Assembly: GCF_000735355.1 (NCBI RefSeq)
Contig: NZ_JMPI01000006.1
Location: 62,001-126,000, forward strand
Length of the DNA stretch: 64,000 nt
DNA from: Buttiauxella agrestis ATCC 33320
GTDB taxonomy: Bacteria; Pseudomonadota; Gammaproteobacteria; Enterobacterales; Enterobacteriaceae
Direction of reading: 5' to 3'
Both the position numbers and the translations under genes were made by a program. The notes below the pieces were generated by a model. It saw only the letters and a program-made list of their open reading frames with translations, made no database searches and had not been told where the DNA came from. Below, piece after piece: positions 1 to 7,889 of the stretch (position 1 is its first letter; every line of letters begins with the position of its first letter).

Positions 1-416
1 ATGTATTTACAGGCTATCTCACCCGCCTGGGTGTTGTTCGAGGTGATCGTTGCATCGGCACCTTCCGCCGCCACGTCCACCGCCACCACCACGATCCCGG
101 CGTCTTTCGCACGTTTTACCGCCGGGCCGATCCCTTTAGAATCCGCGGCATTCAGGATGATCATGTCCACTTTCGCGGCAATAAAGTTATCAATTTGCGA
201 TACCTGTTGGCCGAGATCGTAGCCGCTGGAAACCAGCGTCACTTTCACGTTGTCACCCGCCAGTTTGCGGGCTTCAAGTTCCGCACCTTTGGTTATCTGT
301 ACGAAGAACGGGTTGGCGAGGTCGCCCACCGTCACCCCGATGGATTTCAATTCTTTTGCCTGAACGAAAGGCACAGCGGCAATCATGAGTGCAGCAGCGA
401 GTAGTTTTAAACGCAT
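1..416 (-). CDS. Sugar ABC transporter periplasmic binding protein, partial (C-terminus beyond window edge)
   Basis: The first 138 or so residues of a type I periplasmic binding protein. The ATG at 416 follows AGGAGA and opens a typical signal peptide (basic MRLK, hydrophobic core, cleavage near VQA/KE). The mature start KSIGVTVGDLANPFFVQ and the later QIDNFIAAKVDMIILNA are characteristic of the RbsB/YtfQ sugar-binding family. It would deliver a sugar, probably a pentose or hexose, to the permease and ATPase encoded just upstream on the same strand. It is the last gene of an ATPase-permease-binding protein set, the order seen in rbsACB, and a REP lies in the gap before it. The substrate cannot be read from this fragment. 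The gene runs off the left edge, so nothing suggests it is truncated in the genome. Confidence 0.9.
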   Translation of the reverse strand, partial: MRLKLLAAALMIAAVPFVQAKELKSIGVTVGDLANPFFVQITKGAELEARKLAGDNVKVTLVSSGYDLGQQVSQIDNFIAAKVDMIILNAADSKGIGPAVKRAKDAGIVVVAVDVAAEGADATITSNNTQAGEIACKY

Positions 417-438
417 GGTGAATCTCCTGTCTGGTTTT

Positions 439-470
439 GTCGGATGACGCTCACGCTTATCCGACCTACG
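439..470. repeat. REP element between permease and binding-protein genes
   Basis: An imperfect palindrome with arms GTCGGATGACGCTC and ACGCTTATCCGACCTACG, the same family seen all through this window. It lies in the 76-bp gap between the permease stop and the binding-protein start. REPs at such places commonly stabilise the upstream part of a message; that role is inferred here. Confidence 0.85.
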
Positions 471-492
471 ACTATTGTTGTGTTGTGTTTTG

Positions 493-1488
493 TTATGCAC
501 TTTGATGGTGACGGGTACGGTATTTATCGATCAGCACCGCAATGATGATCACCGCACCCTTGATCACCAGTTGCCAGAAATACGAGACGCCCATCAGCGT
601 CATGCCATTGTTGAGCGTGGCGATAATCAGCGCGCCGACCAGCGTGCCGGTAATCGTGCCGATACCGCCGACGAAACTGGTGCCGCCAAGAATCACCGCA
701 GCGATGGCGTCCAGCTCATAACCCATCCCAAGATTGCCGTTGGCGCTGTAGAGCCGCGAAGCACTCATCACGCCGCCTAGCCCGGAAAGCAAACCGCTCA
801 TGCCATATACGAACAGCAATACCAGCCAGACTTTGATGCCGGTCAGGCGTGCGGCCTGCATATTGCCGCCGACCGCGTAGATATGAACGCCAAGCGTGGT
901 GCGGCGCAGAATGAACCAGCAGACCACAATCACCGCCAGGGCAATCACAACCAGCCACGGAATCGGCCCAAGATACGAGTTGCCTATCCATTCAAAATTG
1001 ATATTGGAGTTAATCACCGTGGTGCCGTCGGCCAGCAAATAGGCCGCTCCGCGCAGCGCGGTATAAGTGCCGAGCGTGACGATAAACGGCGGTAGTCCGG
1101 CCCAGGCGACCAACATGCCGTTAAACAGCCCCAGCCCGGTGCCCATCATCAGCGCGGCAGGAATCGACAGCGATTCCCAACCCGGCATCAGCGAAACCAC
1201 CATTGCGGTCACAGCCGTGGTGCCCAGAATGGAGCCAACGGAAAGATCTATCCCACCGGTTAAAATAATGAAGGTCATCCCGGCGGCGAGCACGATGTTG
1301 ATCGACGACTGACGGGCGATATTCAACAAATTAGATTCGGTAAAAAAGTTTGGCGTGATAAAACCGAAAACGGCGACGATCAGGATCAAAATCGGCAAAA
1401 TCCCGACGGTTTGCATCAAATCGCCAAACAGCGCTTTTTTCAGCGAGGCAGATTTGGCGACTTGTTGTGGCGTGGTTGGGCTAGCCAT
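493..1488 (-). CDS. Sugar ABC transporter permease (RbsC family)
   Basis: Inner-membrane permease of about 331 residues, the normal size for RbsC/AraH-type subunits. Many hydrophobic helices are visible, for example [20 protein letters not shown] near the start and the glycine-rich [20 protein letters not shown], the hallmark of the family. It would form the sugar channel with the ATPase encoded upstream. I place the start at the ATG at 1488 (MASPTT...), preceded by AAGGGG, rather than ten codons earlier at 1518. This start gives an 8-bp overlap with the ATPase gene, which fits translational coupling. The transported sugar is not identifiable. Confidence 0.9.
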   Translation of the reverse strand: MASPTTPQQVAKSASLKKALFGDLMQTVGILPILILIVAVFGFITPNFFTESNLLNIARQSSINIVLAAGMTFIILTGGIDLSVGSILGTTAVTAMVVSLMPGWESLSIPAALMMGTGLGLFNGMLVAWAGLPPFIVTLGTYTALRGAAYLLADGTTVINSNINFEWIGNSYLGPIPWLVVIALAVIVVCWFILRRTTLGVHIYAVGGNMQAARLTGIKVWLVLLFVYGMSGLLSGLGGVMSASRLYSANGNLGMGYELDAIAAVILGGTSFVGGIGTITGTLVGALIIATLNNGMTLMGVSYFWQLVIKGAVIIIAVLIDKYRTRHHQSA

Positions 1489-3004
1489 GGTGAACCCCTT
1501 TTTTATGGGCATCTTCAACGCCGGTTGCCAGCGTCATAATCTTCTCTTGCGTGATATCAGCGGCGTGCAACTCCCCGGCGATACTGCCTTCACGCATCAC
1601 ATACACCCGGTCGCTCATGCCGACCACTTCAGGCAATTCACTGGAGATCATCAAGATCGCCACGCCCTGTTTTGCCATCTGACTCATGATCCGGTAGATC
1701 TCACTTTTCGCACCGACATCTACCCCGCGCGTTGGCTCATCAAGGATCAAAATGCGCGGGCCGATCGCCACCCAGCGTGAAATCAAAAGTTTTTGCTGAT
1801 TGCCGCCAGACAGCCCGCCAGCCCGTACTTGCGCGTGTGGCACGCGAATATTCAGCAAACTGATGGCATCGTCAGAAATGGTCTGGGCTTTTTTGCGATC
1901 CAGCCAGCCGTAGTGCGCGTCACGCTCAAGGGTCGCCATCGTGATGTTGTCTTGCGCGGCGAGTTCGAGGAACAAACCCTGCTCTTTGCGGTTCTCGGTC
2001 AGGAAACCGATCCCGTGGCTAATCGCTTCGCGTGGTGAATGGATTTTGACGGGCTTGCCGTCGATTTCTATCGTGCCGCCGGTGGATTTGCGCACGCCAA
2101 AAATCAGCTGTGCGAGTTCAGAACGCCCGGCACCGACTAGCCCCGCAAGGCCGACTATCTCGCCGGATTTCACTTGTAGACTGACCGGCTGGACTTTTAC
2201 GCCGTCCGTCAGGTGGTGAACGTTCAGACGCACACTGCCCAGCGGAATATCGCGCTCTTTATTAAACAGATCGCTTAGCGGGCGGCCCACCATCATGCGC
2301 ACCAGTTCGTTGGCATTGAGGTGTTCACGCGTCAGGCTACCGACGTATTGCCCGTCGCGCAGCACGCTCACACGGTCGGAAAGCTCGTACACTTCCGCCA
2401 TGCGGTGGCTGATATAGATAATCGCCATCCCTTCATCGCGCAGCCGCATAATCAGCTCGAACAGGCGGTGCGTTTCACGCGAGGAAAGGGCGGCGGTGGG
2501 TTCGTCCATCACTAAAATGCGGCTGTTGCGGTGCAGCGCGCGGGCGATCTCCACCTGCTGCTGTTCGGCAATCGTCAGGCGCGAAACCAAATCGCTGGCC
2601 TTAAACTGCGCGCCGAGGCGGTCGATAACCGTCTGGGCCTGCATCACCATCTCTTTGCGTTTGACTAAACCACCGCGTGACAGCTCGCTGCCGAGGAAGA
2701 TGTTCTCAGCGACGGTAAGATTCGGCGCAAGCTGCATCTCCTGGTAAATCAGCGTGATGCCTGCGTTGAGTGCGTCTTTCGGCCCTTTGATGCTGTAGGG
2801 TTCGCCGTTAATTAAAATCTCGCCGCTGGTGGCGGTATAGGCTCCGGCGAGAATCTTCATCAGGGTACTTTTCCCGGCACCGTTTTCCCCCATCAGCGCG
2901 TGAATTTCGCCGGGGAACACCGTTAAGTCGACACCTTTCAACGCATAGAACTTGCCAAATGATTTGGCAATATTGCGCATCTCCAGAATGGGAACGCTAC
3001 TCAT
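1481..3004 (-). CDS. Sugar ABC transporter ATP-binding protein (RbsA family, two ATPase domains)
   Basis: A cytoplasmic double-cassette ATPase of 507 residues, typical for RbsA/XylG/AraG. The first cassette has Walker [10 protein letters not shown], linker [15 protein letters not shown] and Walker [12 protein letters not shown]. The second has the degenerate P-loop GLVGAGRSE usual for this family, signature [14 protein letters not shown] and [12 protein letters not shown]. It powers import by the permease and binding protein that follow. I choose the ATG at 3004 because AGGAGT lies just upstream and the product then begins [12 protein letters not shown]; a longer reading to 3055 adds residues without homology. 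It is the first gene of the operon on the minus strand. No regulator or kinase is adjacent, so the sugar is unknown. Confidence 0.92.
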   Translation of the reverse strand: MSSVPILEMRNIAKSFGKFYALKGVDLTVFPGEIHALMGENGAGKSTLMKILAGAYTATSGEILINGEPYSIKGPKDALNAGITLIYQEMQLAPNLTVAENIFLGSELSRGGLVKRKEMVMQAQTVIDRLGAQFKASDLVSRLTIAEQQQVEIARALHRNSRILVMDEPTAALSSRETHRLFELIMRLRDEGMAIIYISHRMAEVYELSDRVSVLRDGQYVGSLTREHLNANELVRMMVGRPLSDLFNKERDIPLGSVRLNVHHLTDGVKVQPVSLQVKSGEIVGLAGLVGAGRSELAQLIFGVRKSTGGTIEIDGKPVKIHSPREAISHGIGFLTENRKEQGLFLELAAQDNITMATLERDAHYGWLDRKKAQTISDDAISLLNIRVPHAQVRAGGLSGGNQQKLLISRWVAIGPRILILDEPTRGVDVGAKSEIYRIMSQMAKQGVAILMISSELPEVVGMSDRVYVMREGSIAGELHAADITQEKIMTLATGVEDAHKKGVHHG

Positions 3005-3093
3005 GGTGCGACTCCTGCGGGTGAAGGTTCGATTGCTGCCAGTTGAACACGTCAAAGTAAATGCAGAATGTCAGAGGCTGTTCACATTTGTCA

Positions 3094-3140
3094 TATACCC
3101 ATCATTCTTCAAATACCGGTACGTTGATTGCGCCTCGGAG
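3094..3140. repeat. Possible half copy of the enteric palindromic element seen in the lysC leader
   Basis: The stretch TATACCCATCATTCTTCAAA followed by a GCGTTGGCTGCG-like segment (here ACGTTGATTGCGCC) resembles one arm of the roughly 120-bp palindromic repeat common in enteric genomes. The other arm is not visible. It lies in the upstream region of the ABC operon. The resemblance is from memory and the match is degenerate. Confidence 0.3.
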
Positions 3141-3179
3141 AATGTTGGAAATATGAGTGAAGAACTTTTAGATGGAAGG

Positions 3180-3380
3180 TTATTTTTCTATATGCTTCGC
3201 TATTTTCCAGACCGCGACGATGACAATAAAAATTGAAAACAACGTTAACTTCCCCCAATGCTCAGGAAAATATCTGTAAAAAGTGCAGGACAAAATAATA
3301 ATAATGGCCAACGGTAAATATGAATACAATGTTTCGGTTTTTATCCAGTCAAAAAAGAACTGTTTCATGAATCGTTTCAT
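3180..3380 (-). CDS. Small membrane protein, hypothetical
   Basis: A 66-residue protein if started at the ATG at 3380, which has GAGAG upstream; an extra eight residues are possible. It has two predicted membrane spans: YLPLAIIIILSCTFY, then a short loop with PEHWGK, then LTLFSIFIVIVAVW, ending in basic residues. I do not recognise the family. It is the last gene on the minus strand of the AT-rich hcp/zincin/lipoprotein module, about 50 bp after the lipoprotein gene. A role as a second membrane immunity or accessory protein is a guess from position only. Confidence 0.5.
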   Translation of the reverse strand: MKRFMKQFFFDWIKTETLYSYLPLAIIIILSCTFYRYFPEHWGKLTLFSIFIVIVAVWKIAKHIEK

Positions 3381-3428
3381 TTTACTCTCATCATATAGAT
3401 ACACATCAGCTGCTTAAGGTATTCTTAA

Positions 3429-3784
3429 TCATTGGTTTAATCCTGTGACACTCCCGTTATTATCGATAAAAAAATCATAGTGATAATTAATACCATTCAA
3501 GTTATAACTTGATGAATACTGGTAGCCCATATTCAGGTCTACATTTATACAGGTATCAGGATAGGAGAGTTTAACTCTATCATTAACGACGAGTCTTTTT
3601 TCCCCACCTTGATTAGAATACAAAGTATAGCGACTTAGCACATCATTTTTATTCACACTGAAACATATATTTCCTCGTGTTACGTAGAATGGTTTATAAT
3701 CTCCGATTTCTTTCCCTTCTCTATTTCCACCAGGGCAACCTGTTAATAATGTACATAAAAAAATTAAAAAAATAAGTTTTTCAT
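3429..3784 (-). pseudogene. Lipoprotein with signal peptide out of frame by one base (possible immunity protein)
   Basis: The downstream frame reads KLIFLIFLCTLLTGCPGGN, a lipoprotein signal with lipobox LLTGC, then a small beta-rich domain ending SVTGLNQ. No start codon exists in that frame: a TAG lies six codons before the lysine-leucine stretch. The natural ATG at 3784 overlaps the stop of the zincin gene as ATGA but runs MKNLFF then stops. One extra base in the A7 tract at 3766-3772 (T7 on the coding strand) would give MKNLFFLIFLCTLLTGC, a perfect lipoprotein leader. So the gene is either a true single-base loss, a base-calling error, or expressed by slippage on the two neighbouring T7 tracts. 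Its place directly after a candidate T6SS effector suggests a periplasmic immunity protein. Confidence 0.65.
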
Positions 3785-4329
3785 TTAGGAAAGATCCCTA
3801 ATACCTTTTCGTATATAGCCAACAGATCTATTTCTGGTGCATCAGCATTATAATCTCTGTAAGCATAAAGATTACTGTTCCCAAAGAATCCATAATTTTT
3901 TAACAACCAGTAATCACTCACAATACTTGCTTGTTGTTCTAACCCATAATCAAGCAATCTAGCCTTGTCTAAACTATAGGTGTAATCAGCAACCCAAGAG
4001 AAAGCTCCTCTGGTTCTTACCCACATTCCTCGTTGATGTTGCCAGACATGCATCATTTCATGAAGAAAAAGATGCTTAAAACTTGGCCCATGAGAAAGAG
4101 AGAAGTCATCCCGATATTTTTCCTGCCTAAACCACATTTCACCGTTAGGACTCATAGCTTGTCCTGGGTTCTGCAGATTAAAAGGTAGGTAACTTTCTAA
4201 GTGAATCCATACTTGATTGTAGTGAATACTGAAACCATAAAGTGTAGAGGCTAATTTAATCTCACCTAATGTTAATCGCCTCAGCCCTCCTTCCGATATA
4301 GCATTATATTTTGTTTGCCCTTGATACAT
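3781..4329 (-). CDS. HExxH zincin-like protein, candidate T6SS cargo effector
   Basis: A 182-residue protein with HEMMHVWQHQ near residue 90, a zinc-metallopeptidase signature. Its opening MYQGQTKYNAISEGGLRRLT and IHLESYLPFNLQN resemble small proteins annotated as Vgr-related in enteric T6SS/Rhs loci (recalled, not searched). It has no signal peptide, as expected for T6SS cargo. The start at 4329 has AGGA upstream. It lies 78 bp after hcp and overlaps the following lipoprotein gene by 4 bp, an hcp-effector-immunity order. Low GC compared with the flanking operons suggests horizontal acquisition. Peptidase activity and toxicity are inferred; a housekeeping role in cell-wall or secretion assembly is an alternative. 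Confidence 0.65.
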   Translation of the reverse strand: MYQGQTKYNAISEGGLRRLTLGEIKLASTLYGFSIHYNQVWIHLESYLPFNLQNPGQAMSPNGEMWFRQEKYRDDFSLSHGPSFKHLFLHEMMHVWQHQRGMWVRTRGAFSWVADYTYSLDKARLLDYGLEQQASIVSDYWLLKNYGFFGNSNLYAYRDYNADAPEIDLLAIYEKVLGIFPK

Positions 4330-4407
4330 ATCTTGAATCCTACTTAGCTAATGAGTTGTCTTAGCGTCATTTAATATTTTACAAGTTAGTCATTACTTCG
4401 CATGCTG

Positions 4408-4887
4408 TTAGAGGACACGATCCATCCACAAACTATAAGAACTTGTTCCTGCGGTGCAATGTTCCCAACTAATTGCTTCATAAACAAATGAAACTGTCTC
4501 TTCCGCAAGCCCTTTGCTGTCGTCAACTACATGGGGGACGTGGAGCTGTAAGTCACAAATACGCGCGTCGGTCAATTTTATAATGTAATACAGCTCATTT
4601 ATACCAAAGCGATTGGTCCTATACACAGGAAATTCACAAGTTAATATTTCATTGTCATTAATTGCTTTACTCAATAATGGTGAGGATTTATCAATAGGTT
4701 TTCTGATGGTTAGGCAGTGATGATTGACGTTATCAATGCGTGTTAGTCGGTGGTTTAACTCATATACCATAATTTGATCAAGATGTGAGATCTGCGCTTT
4801 ATTTCCAATTGAATCAAGGGACATACATCCTACAGATATTAACCCCTAATTTTTTCCATTAAGTGTCAGATAAATTGAATTTGCCAT
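4408..4887 (-). pseudogene. hcp: Hcp (TssD) T6SS tube protein with in-frame amber codon 14
   Basis: From ATG 4887, preceded by AAGGTG, the frame reads MANSIYLTLNGKN, then TAG at 4846-4848, then GLISVGCMSLDSIGNK and on through VNHHCLTIRKPIDKSSPLL, KLTDAR and ISWEHCTAGTSSYSLW. This is a standard Hcp hexamer-ring subunit along its full length of about 159 residues. In relatives the interrupted position is usually glutamine, so a single CAG to TAG change explains the stop. A shorter product from the internal ATG at 4824 (138 residues) would lack the first beta strand and probably not assemble. No other T6SS structural gene lies in the window, so this is an orphan hcp island. Either it is a recent pseudogene or it depends on amber suppression. 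Confidence 0.85.
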
Positions 4888-5112
4888 GTTGCACCTTACT
4901 TTAGTGTAAATAATTAGTAATTTAATGGCTGCTTATTTATTGGATATTGAATTTTGAATTTCGAATAAATAATTCTACCGACTTGTCGAGGGAGCTATTA
5001 AGGTTTCCATGCTTTATTGCAGTGATTGCCTTTGAGTGGAGAATACTAGACACCAGTTGGAGAATATGGCAATTCTGTTTTCATACATTCGGCTACAACC
5101 CGGAGCCAAACC

Positions 5113-7677
5113 ATGCCAACACCCCGCACACCCTTTCTCACCAGCGCCCGTGGACGTTTGCTGTCCTTTAACCTGCTGGTAGTAGCGGTGACTTTGCTGG
5201 TGTGCGGCGTGGCGATTTTAGGTTTTGATCACGCCAGCCGCTTGCAGGAGCAAGTTCAGGGGCAAACGCTGAGTGATATGTCCGGCAGCATGGAGCTGGC
5301 GCGGGATACCGCCAATGTGGCGACGGCGGCGGTGCGTCTCACGCAAGTGGTGGGTGCGCTGGAATATCAAAGTGAAGCGCAGCGTTTGCAACAAACGCAG
5401 CAGGCGCTACAAAACTCGCTTAATCATCTGGCTAATGCCCCGCTGGCTAGCCACGAGCCGGAGTTGGTTACACGCATCACGGAGCGCAGCAACGAGCTGG
5501 AAAGCAGCGTCACGCGGATGCTGGAGCTTGGTCATCGTCGCCATCTGGAGCGCAATGCGCTGCTCAGTGCGCTGTATCAAAACCAAAGTTACTTGCATCA
5601 TATTCAGGATATCAATGCCCGTGACGGGTTAGCGCTGCCGGAGGCGCGGCTGCTAACGGAAATGGACCGCTTGATTCTGATTGCCATTCAAACGCCATCG
5701 CCAAAAGCGACCGTAGTGCAGCTTACGGACGTGATGGCGCAACTCCCGAAGCACGCCGATTCACCGCTGGTTGATGGGATATTGCAGGAGTTAACCGCTC
5801 ATTTGCAGCAATTGCTGCCACTTGCGGATCAGCTTGAAAACAGCGATCTCGGGATTTCCTGGTACATGTACCACATCAAAGCGCTGGTCGCGTTTTTGAA
5901 TCAGGACATCAACCTGTACGTGCAAAAAGTGGCGCAGGAGTCGCTCAACCGTACCGAGCAGAGCCACAAAGAGCTGCAATCAATGATTGCGTTTATCGGG
6001 CTATTTGCCCTGCTGGCACTGGTGATTACGGGTTTTGCCGGGTGGTATATTTACCGCAACCTCGGCTCGAACCTGACGGCGATTTCCCATGCGATGACGC
6101 GGCTGGCGCGGGGCGAGCGCGATGTAAGCGTGCCTGCGTTGCAGCGGCGTGATGAACTGGGCGAACTGGCGCGAGCGTTTAACGTTTTTGCGAGAAACAC
6201 CGCATCGCTGGAACACACCTCGAAACTGCTGAAAGAAAAAAGCACGCAACTGGAAACCACCTTCCACGCCATGCGCGACGGTTTTGCGCTGTTTGATAAC
6301 GATGGATTCCTGGTGGTGTGGAACCCGCAGTATCCGCTGCTGCTGGGGCTTTCGCCGGAGCATCTCCAGCGTGGGCAACATTATATGAACCTGCTAAAAC
6401 AGGTGACGCCGCTCCAGGAACATATCGTTGAGAACCTTTCGCGCCCGCTCCCTAAACCGCAGGAGCTAAGGCTTGCGGACAATCGCACTATCGAGCTGCG
6501 TTTTAGCCCGGTGCCGGGGCGCGGCATGGTCAACGTGGTGCTGGAGCGCAGCGAGCGCAAAGCACTGGAGGAGGCGCTGGTTCACAGCCAGAAGATGAAA
6601 GCGGTGGGGCAGTTAACCGGCGGCCTGGCGCATGATTTCAACAACTTGTTGGCGGTGATTATCGGCAGTCTGGAACTGACCTCTGTGGATTCGCCTGATG
6701 CCATACGCATTCAGCGCGCCTTAAAAGCCGCCGAACGTGGCGCACAACTGACCCAGCGCTTACTGGCGTTTTCCCGCAAACAGTCACTGCACCCGCACGC
6801 AGTGTCGATGAAACATCTGCTGGAAAACCTCGACCCGCTGATCCGCCATTCGCTGCCTGCCGCTCTGACGCTTGAAATTGAAGCCCAGCATCCGGCTTGG
6901 CCCGCCTGGATTGACGTCAATCAACTTGAGAATGCGATTATCAATCTGGTGATGAACGCACGTGACGCGATGGATGGGCAAAGCGGCAGCATAAAAATTC
7001 GTACCTGGAATCAGCGTGTGGTGCGTTCGGGCGGTGGAAAGCAGGATATGGTGGCGCTGGAAGTGATCGACAGCGGGCAGGGGATGTCTGCGGAGATAAA
7101 AGCCCATGTCTTCGAGCCGTTTTTCACCACCAAACAGACGGGTAGCGGCAGCGGTTTGGGGTTGTCGATGGTGTATGGATTTGTGCGCCAGTCCGGTGGA
7201 CGAGTGGAAATTGAAAGTGCGCCAGGGCAGGGAACGTTGGTACGTTTACAATTGCCGCGCGCGCCCGCGCAGGCGGTCAGCGAAGTATTACCGGAACCAG
7301 CAGGAGCTAATGCTGAAGAGAACCCGTTAGTGTTGGTGCTGGAAGATGAACACGATGTGCGCCAGACGCTCTGCGAGCAATTGCATCAGCTTGGCTATCT
7401 GACGCTGGAAACCAGCGACAGCCAGCAGGCCATGCAATTGCTGAAAGATGTGCCGGATATTCAAATTGTTATCAGCGATTTAATGCTTCCTGGGCCGATG
7501 AGCGGGGCAGAGGTGATCCAGCACGCTCGCGAGCATTATCCGCATCTGATCTGCTTGTTAATCAGTGGCCAGGATCTGCGCCGCAGCGGGCAGCAACTGC
7601 CGCCGGTCGAGCTTTTGCGTAAGCCTTTCAACCAGCAAAAACTGGCGCAGGCTTTGCGCCTTGCACGGAATCCATAA
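5113..7677 (+). CDS. Orphan hybrid sensor histidine kinase with receiver domain
   Basis: An 854-residue inner-membrane kinase. Residues about 16-40 and 290-315 are membrane spans around a helical periplasmic sensor region; a HAMP linker follows, then a PAS domain around 385-490 (MRDGFALFDNDGFLVVWNPQ). The phospho-accepting histidine is His507 in GGLAHDFNNLL, the ATPase domain shows the N box (NLVMNARDAMDG), DSGQGMS and GSGSGLGLS, and the C-terminal receiver has Asp789 in VISDLMLPG. The start is supported by GGAG eight bases upstream. No response regulator is adjacent, so the output is unknown; the internal receiver may pass phosphate to a distant partner. It is transcribed away from the hcp module. 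The helical periplasmic domain resembles TorS-type sensors only loosely, so I give no symbol. Confidence 0.85.
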   Translation: MPTPRTPFLTSARGRLLSFNLLVVAVTLLVCGVAILGFDHASRLQEQVQGQTLSDMSGSMELARDTANVATAAVRLTQVVGALEYQSEAQRLQQTQQALQNSLNHLANAPLASHEPELVTRITERSNELESSVTRMLELGHRRHLERNALLSALYQNQSYLHHIQDINARDGLALPEARLLTEMDRLILIAIQTPSPKATVVQLTDVMAQLPKHADSPLVDGILQELTAHLQQLLPLADQLENSDLGISWYMYHIKALVAFLNQDINLYVQKVAQESLNRTEQSHKELQSMIAFIGLFALLALVITGFAGWYIYRNLGSNLTAISHAMTRLARGERDVSVPALQRRDELGELARAFNVFARNTASLEHTSKLLKEKSTQLETTFHAMRDGFALFDNDGFLVVWNPQYPLLLGLSPEHLQRGQHYMNLLKQVTPLQEHIVENLSRPLPKPQELRLADNRTIELRFSPVPGRGMVNVVLERSERKALEEALVHSQKMKAVGQLTGGLAHDFNNLLAVIIGSLELTSVDSPDAIRIQRALKAAERGAQLTQRLLAFSRKQSLHPHAVSMKHLLENLDPLIRHSLPAALTLEIEAQHPAWPAWIDVNQLENAIINLVMNARDAMDGQSGSIKIRTWNQRVVRSGGGKQDMVALEVIDSGQGMSAEIKAHVFEPFFTTKQTGSGSGLGLSMVYGFVRQSGGRVEIESAPGQGTLVRLQLPRAPAQAVSEVLPEPAGANAEENPLVLVLEDEHDVRQTLCEQLHQLGYLTLETSDSQQAMQLLKDVPDIQIVISDLMLPGPMSGAEVIQHAREHYPHLICLLISGQDLRRSGQQLPPVELLRKPFNQQKLAQALRLARNP

Positions 7678-7863
7678 CATTTTGTGTCAGGTTTGCAAAT
7701 CAATGAAAAGGTCATCGTCAAACAATTGACTAAAAGTCTGGAAACGGACATTAATAGAACGACCCCTTCCAGTATCGCAGGAGGAAGTGGGTGGGTCCAG
7801 GACACAACTTAGCTGCCACATGTATTGATATGCACCTCACTGATCATCCTGTAGCAAGGACTT

Positions 7864-7885
7864 AGCCCCTCTGCAAAGAGGGGCT
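7864..7885. terminator. Hairpin between convergent kinase and secretion operon
   Basis: A perfect 9-bp stem AGCCCCTCT / AGAGGGGCT around a GCAA loop, lying between the stop of the plus-strand kinase and the stop of the minus-strand operon. It lacks a strong U tract on either side, so it is a plausible bidirectional terminator or 3'-end stabiliser and not a textbook one. Confidence 0.7.
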
Positions 7886-7889
7886 GACT

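Noticed and set aside
4947-5171. Plus-strand open frame of 74 codons upstream of the sensor kinase
   Set aside because: It overlaps the well-supported kinase start in another frame and has no recognisable product.
7536-7805. Minus-strand open frame of 89 codons over the end of the kinase gene
   Set aside because: Mostly antisense to the receiver domain, with no homology or plausible start.
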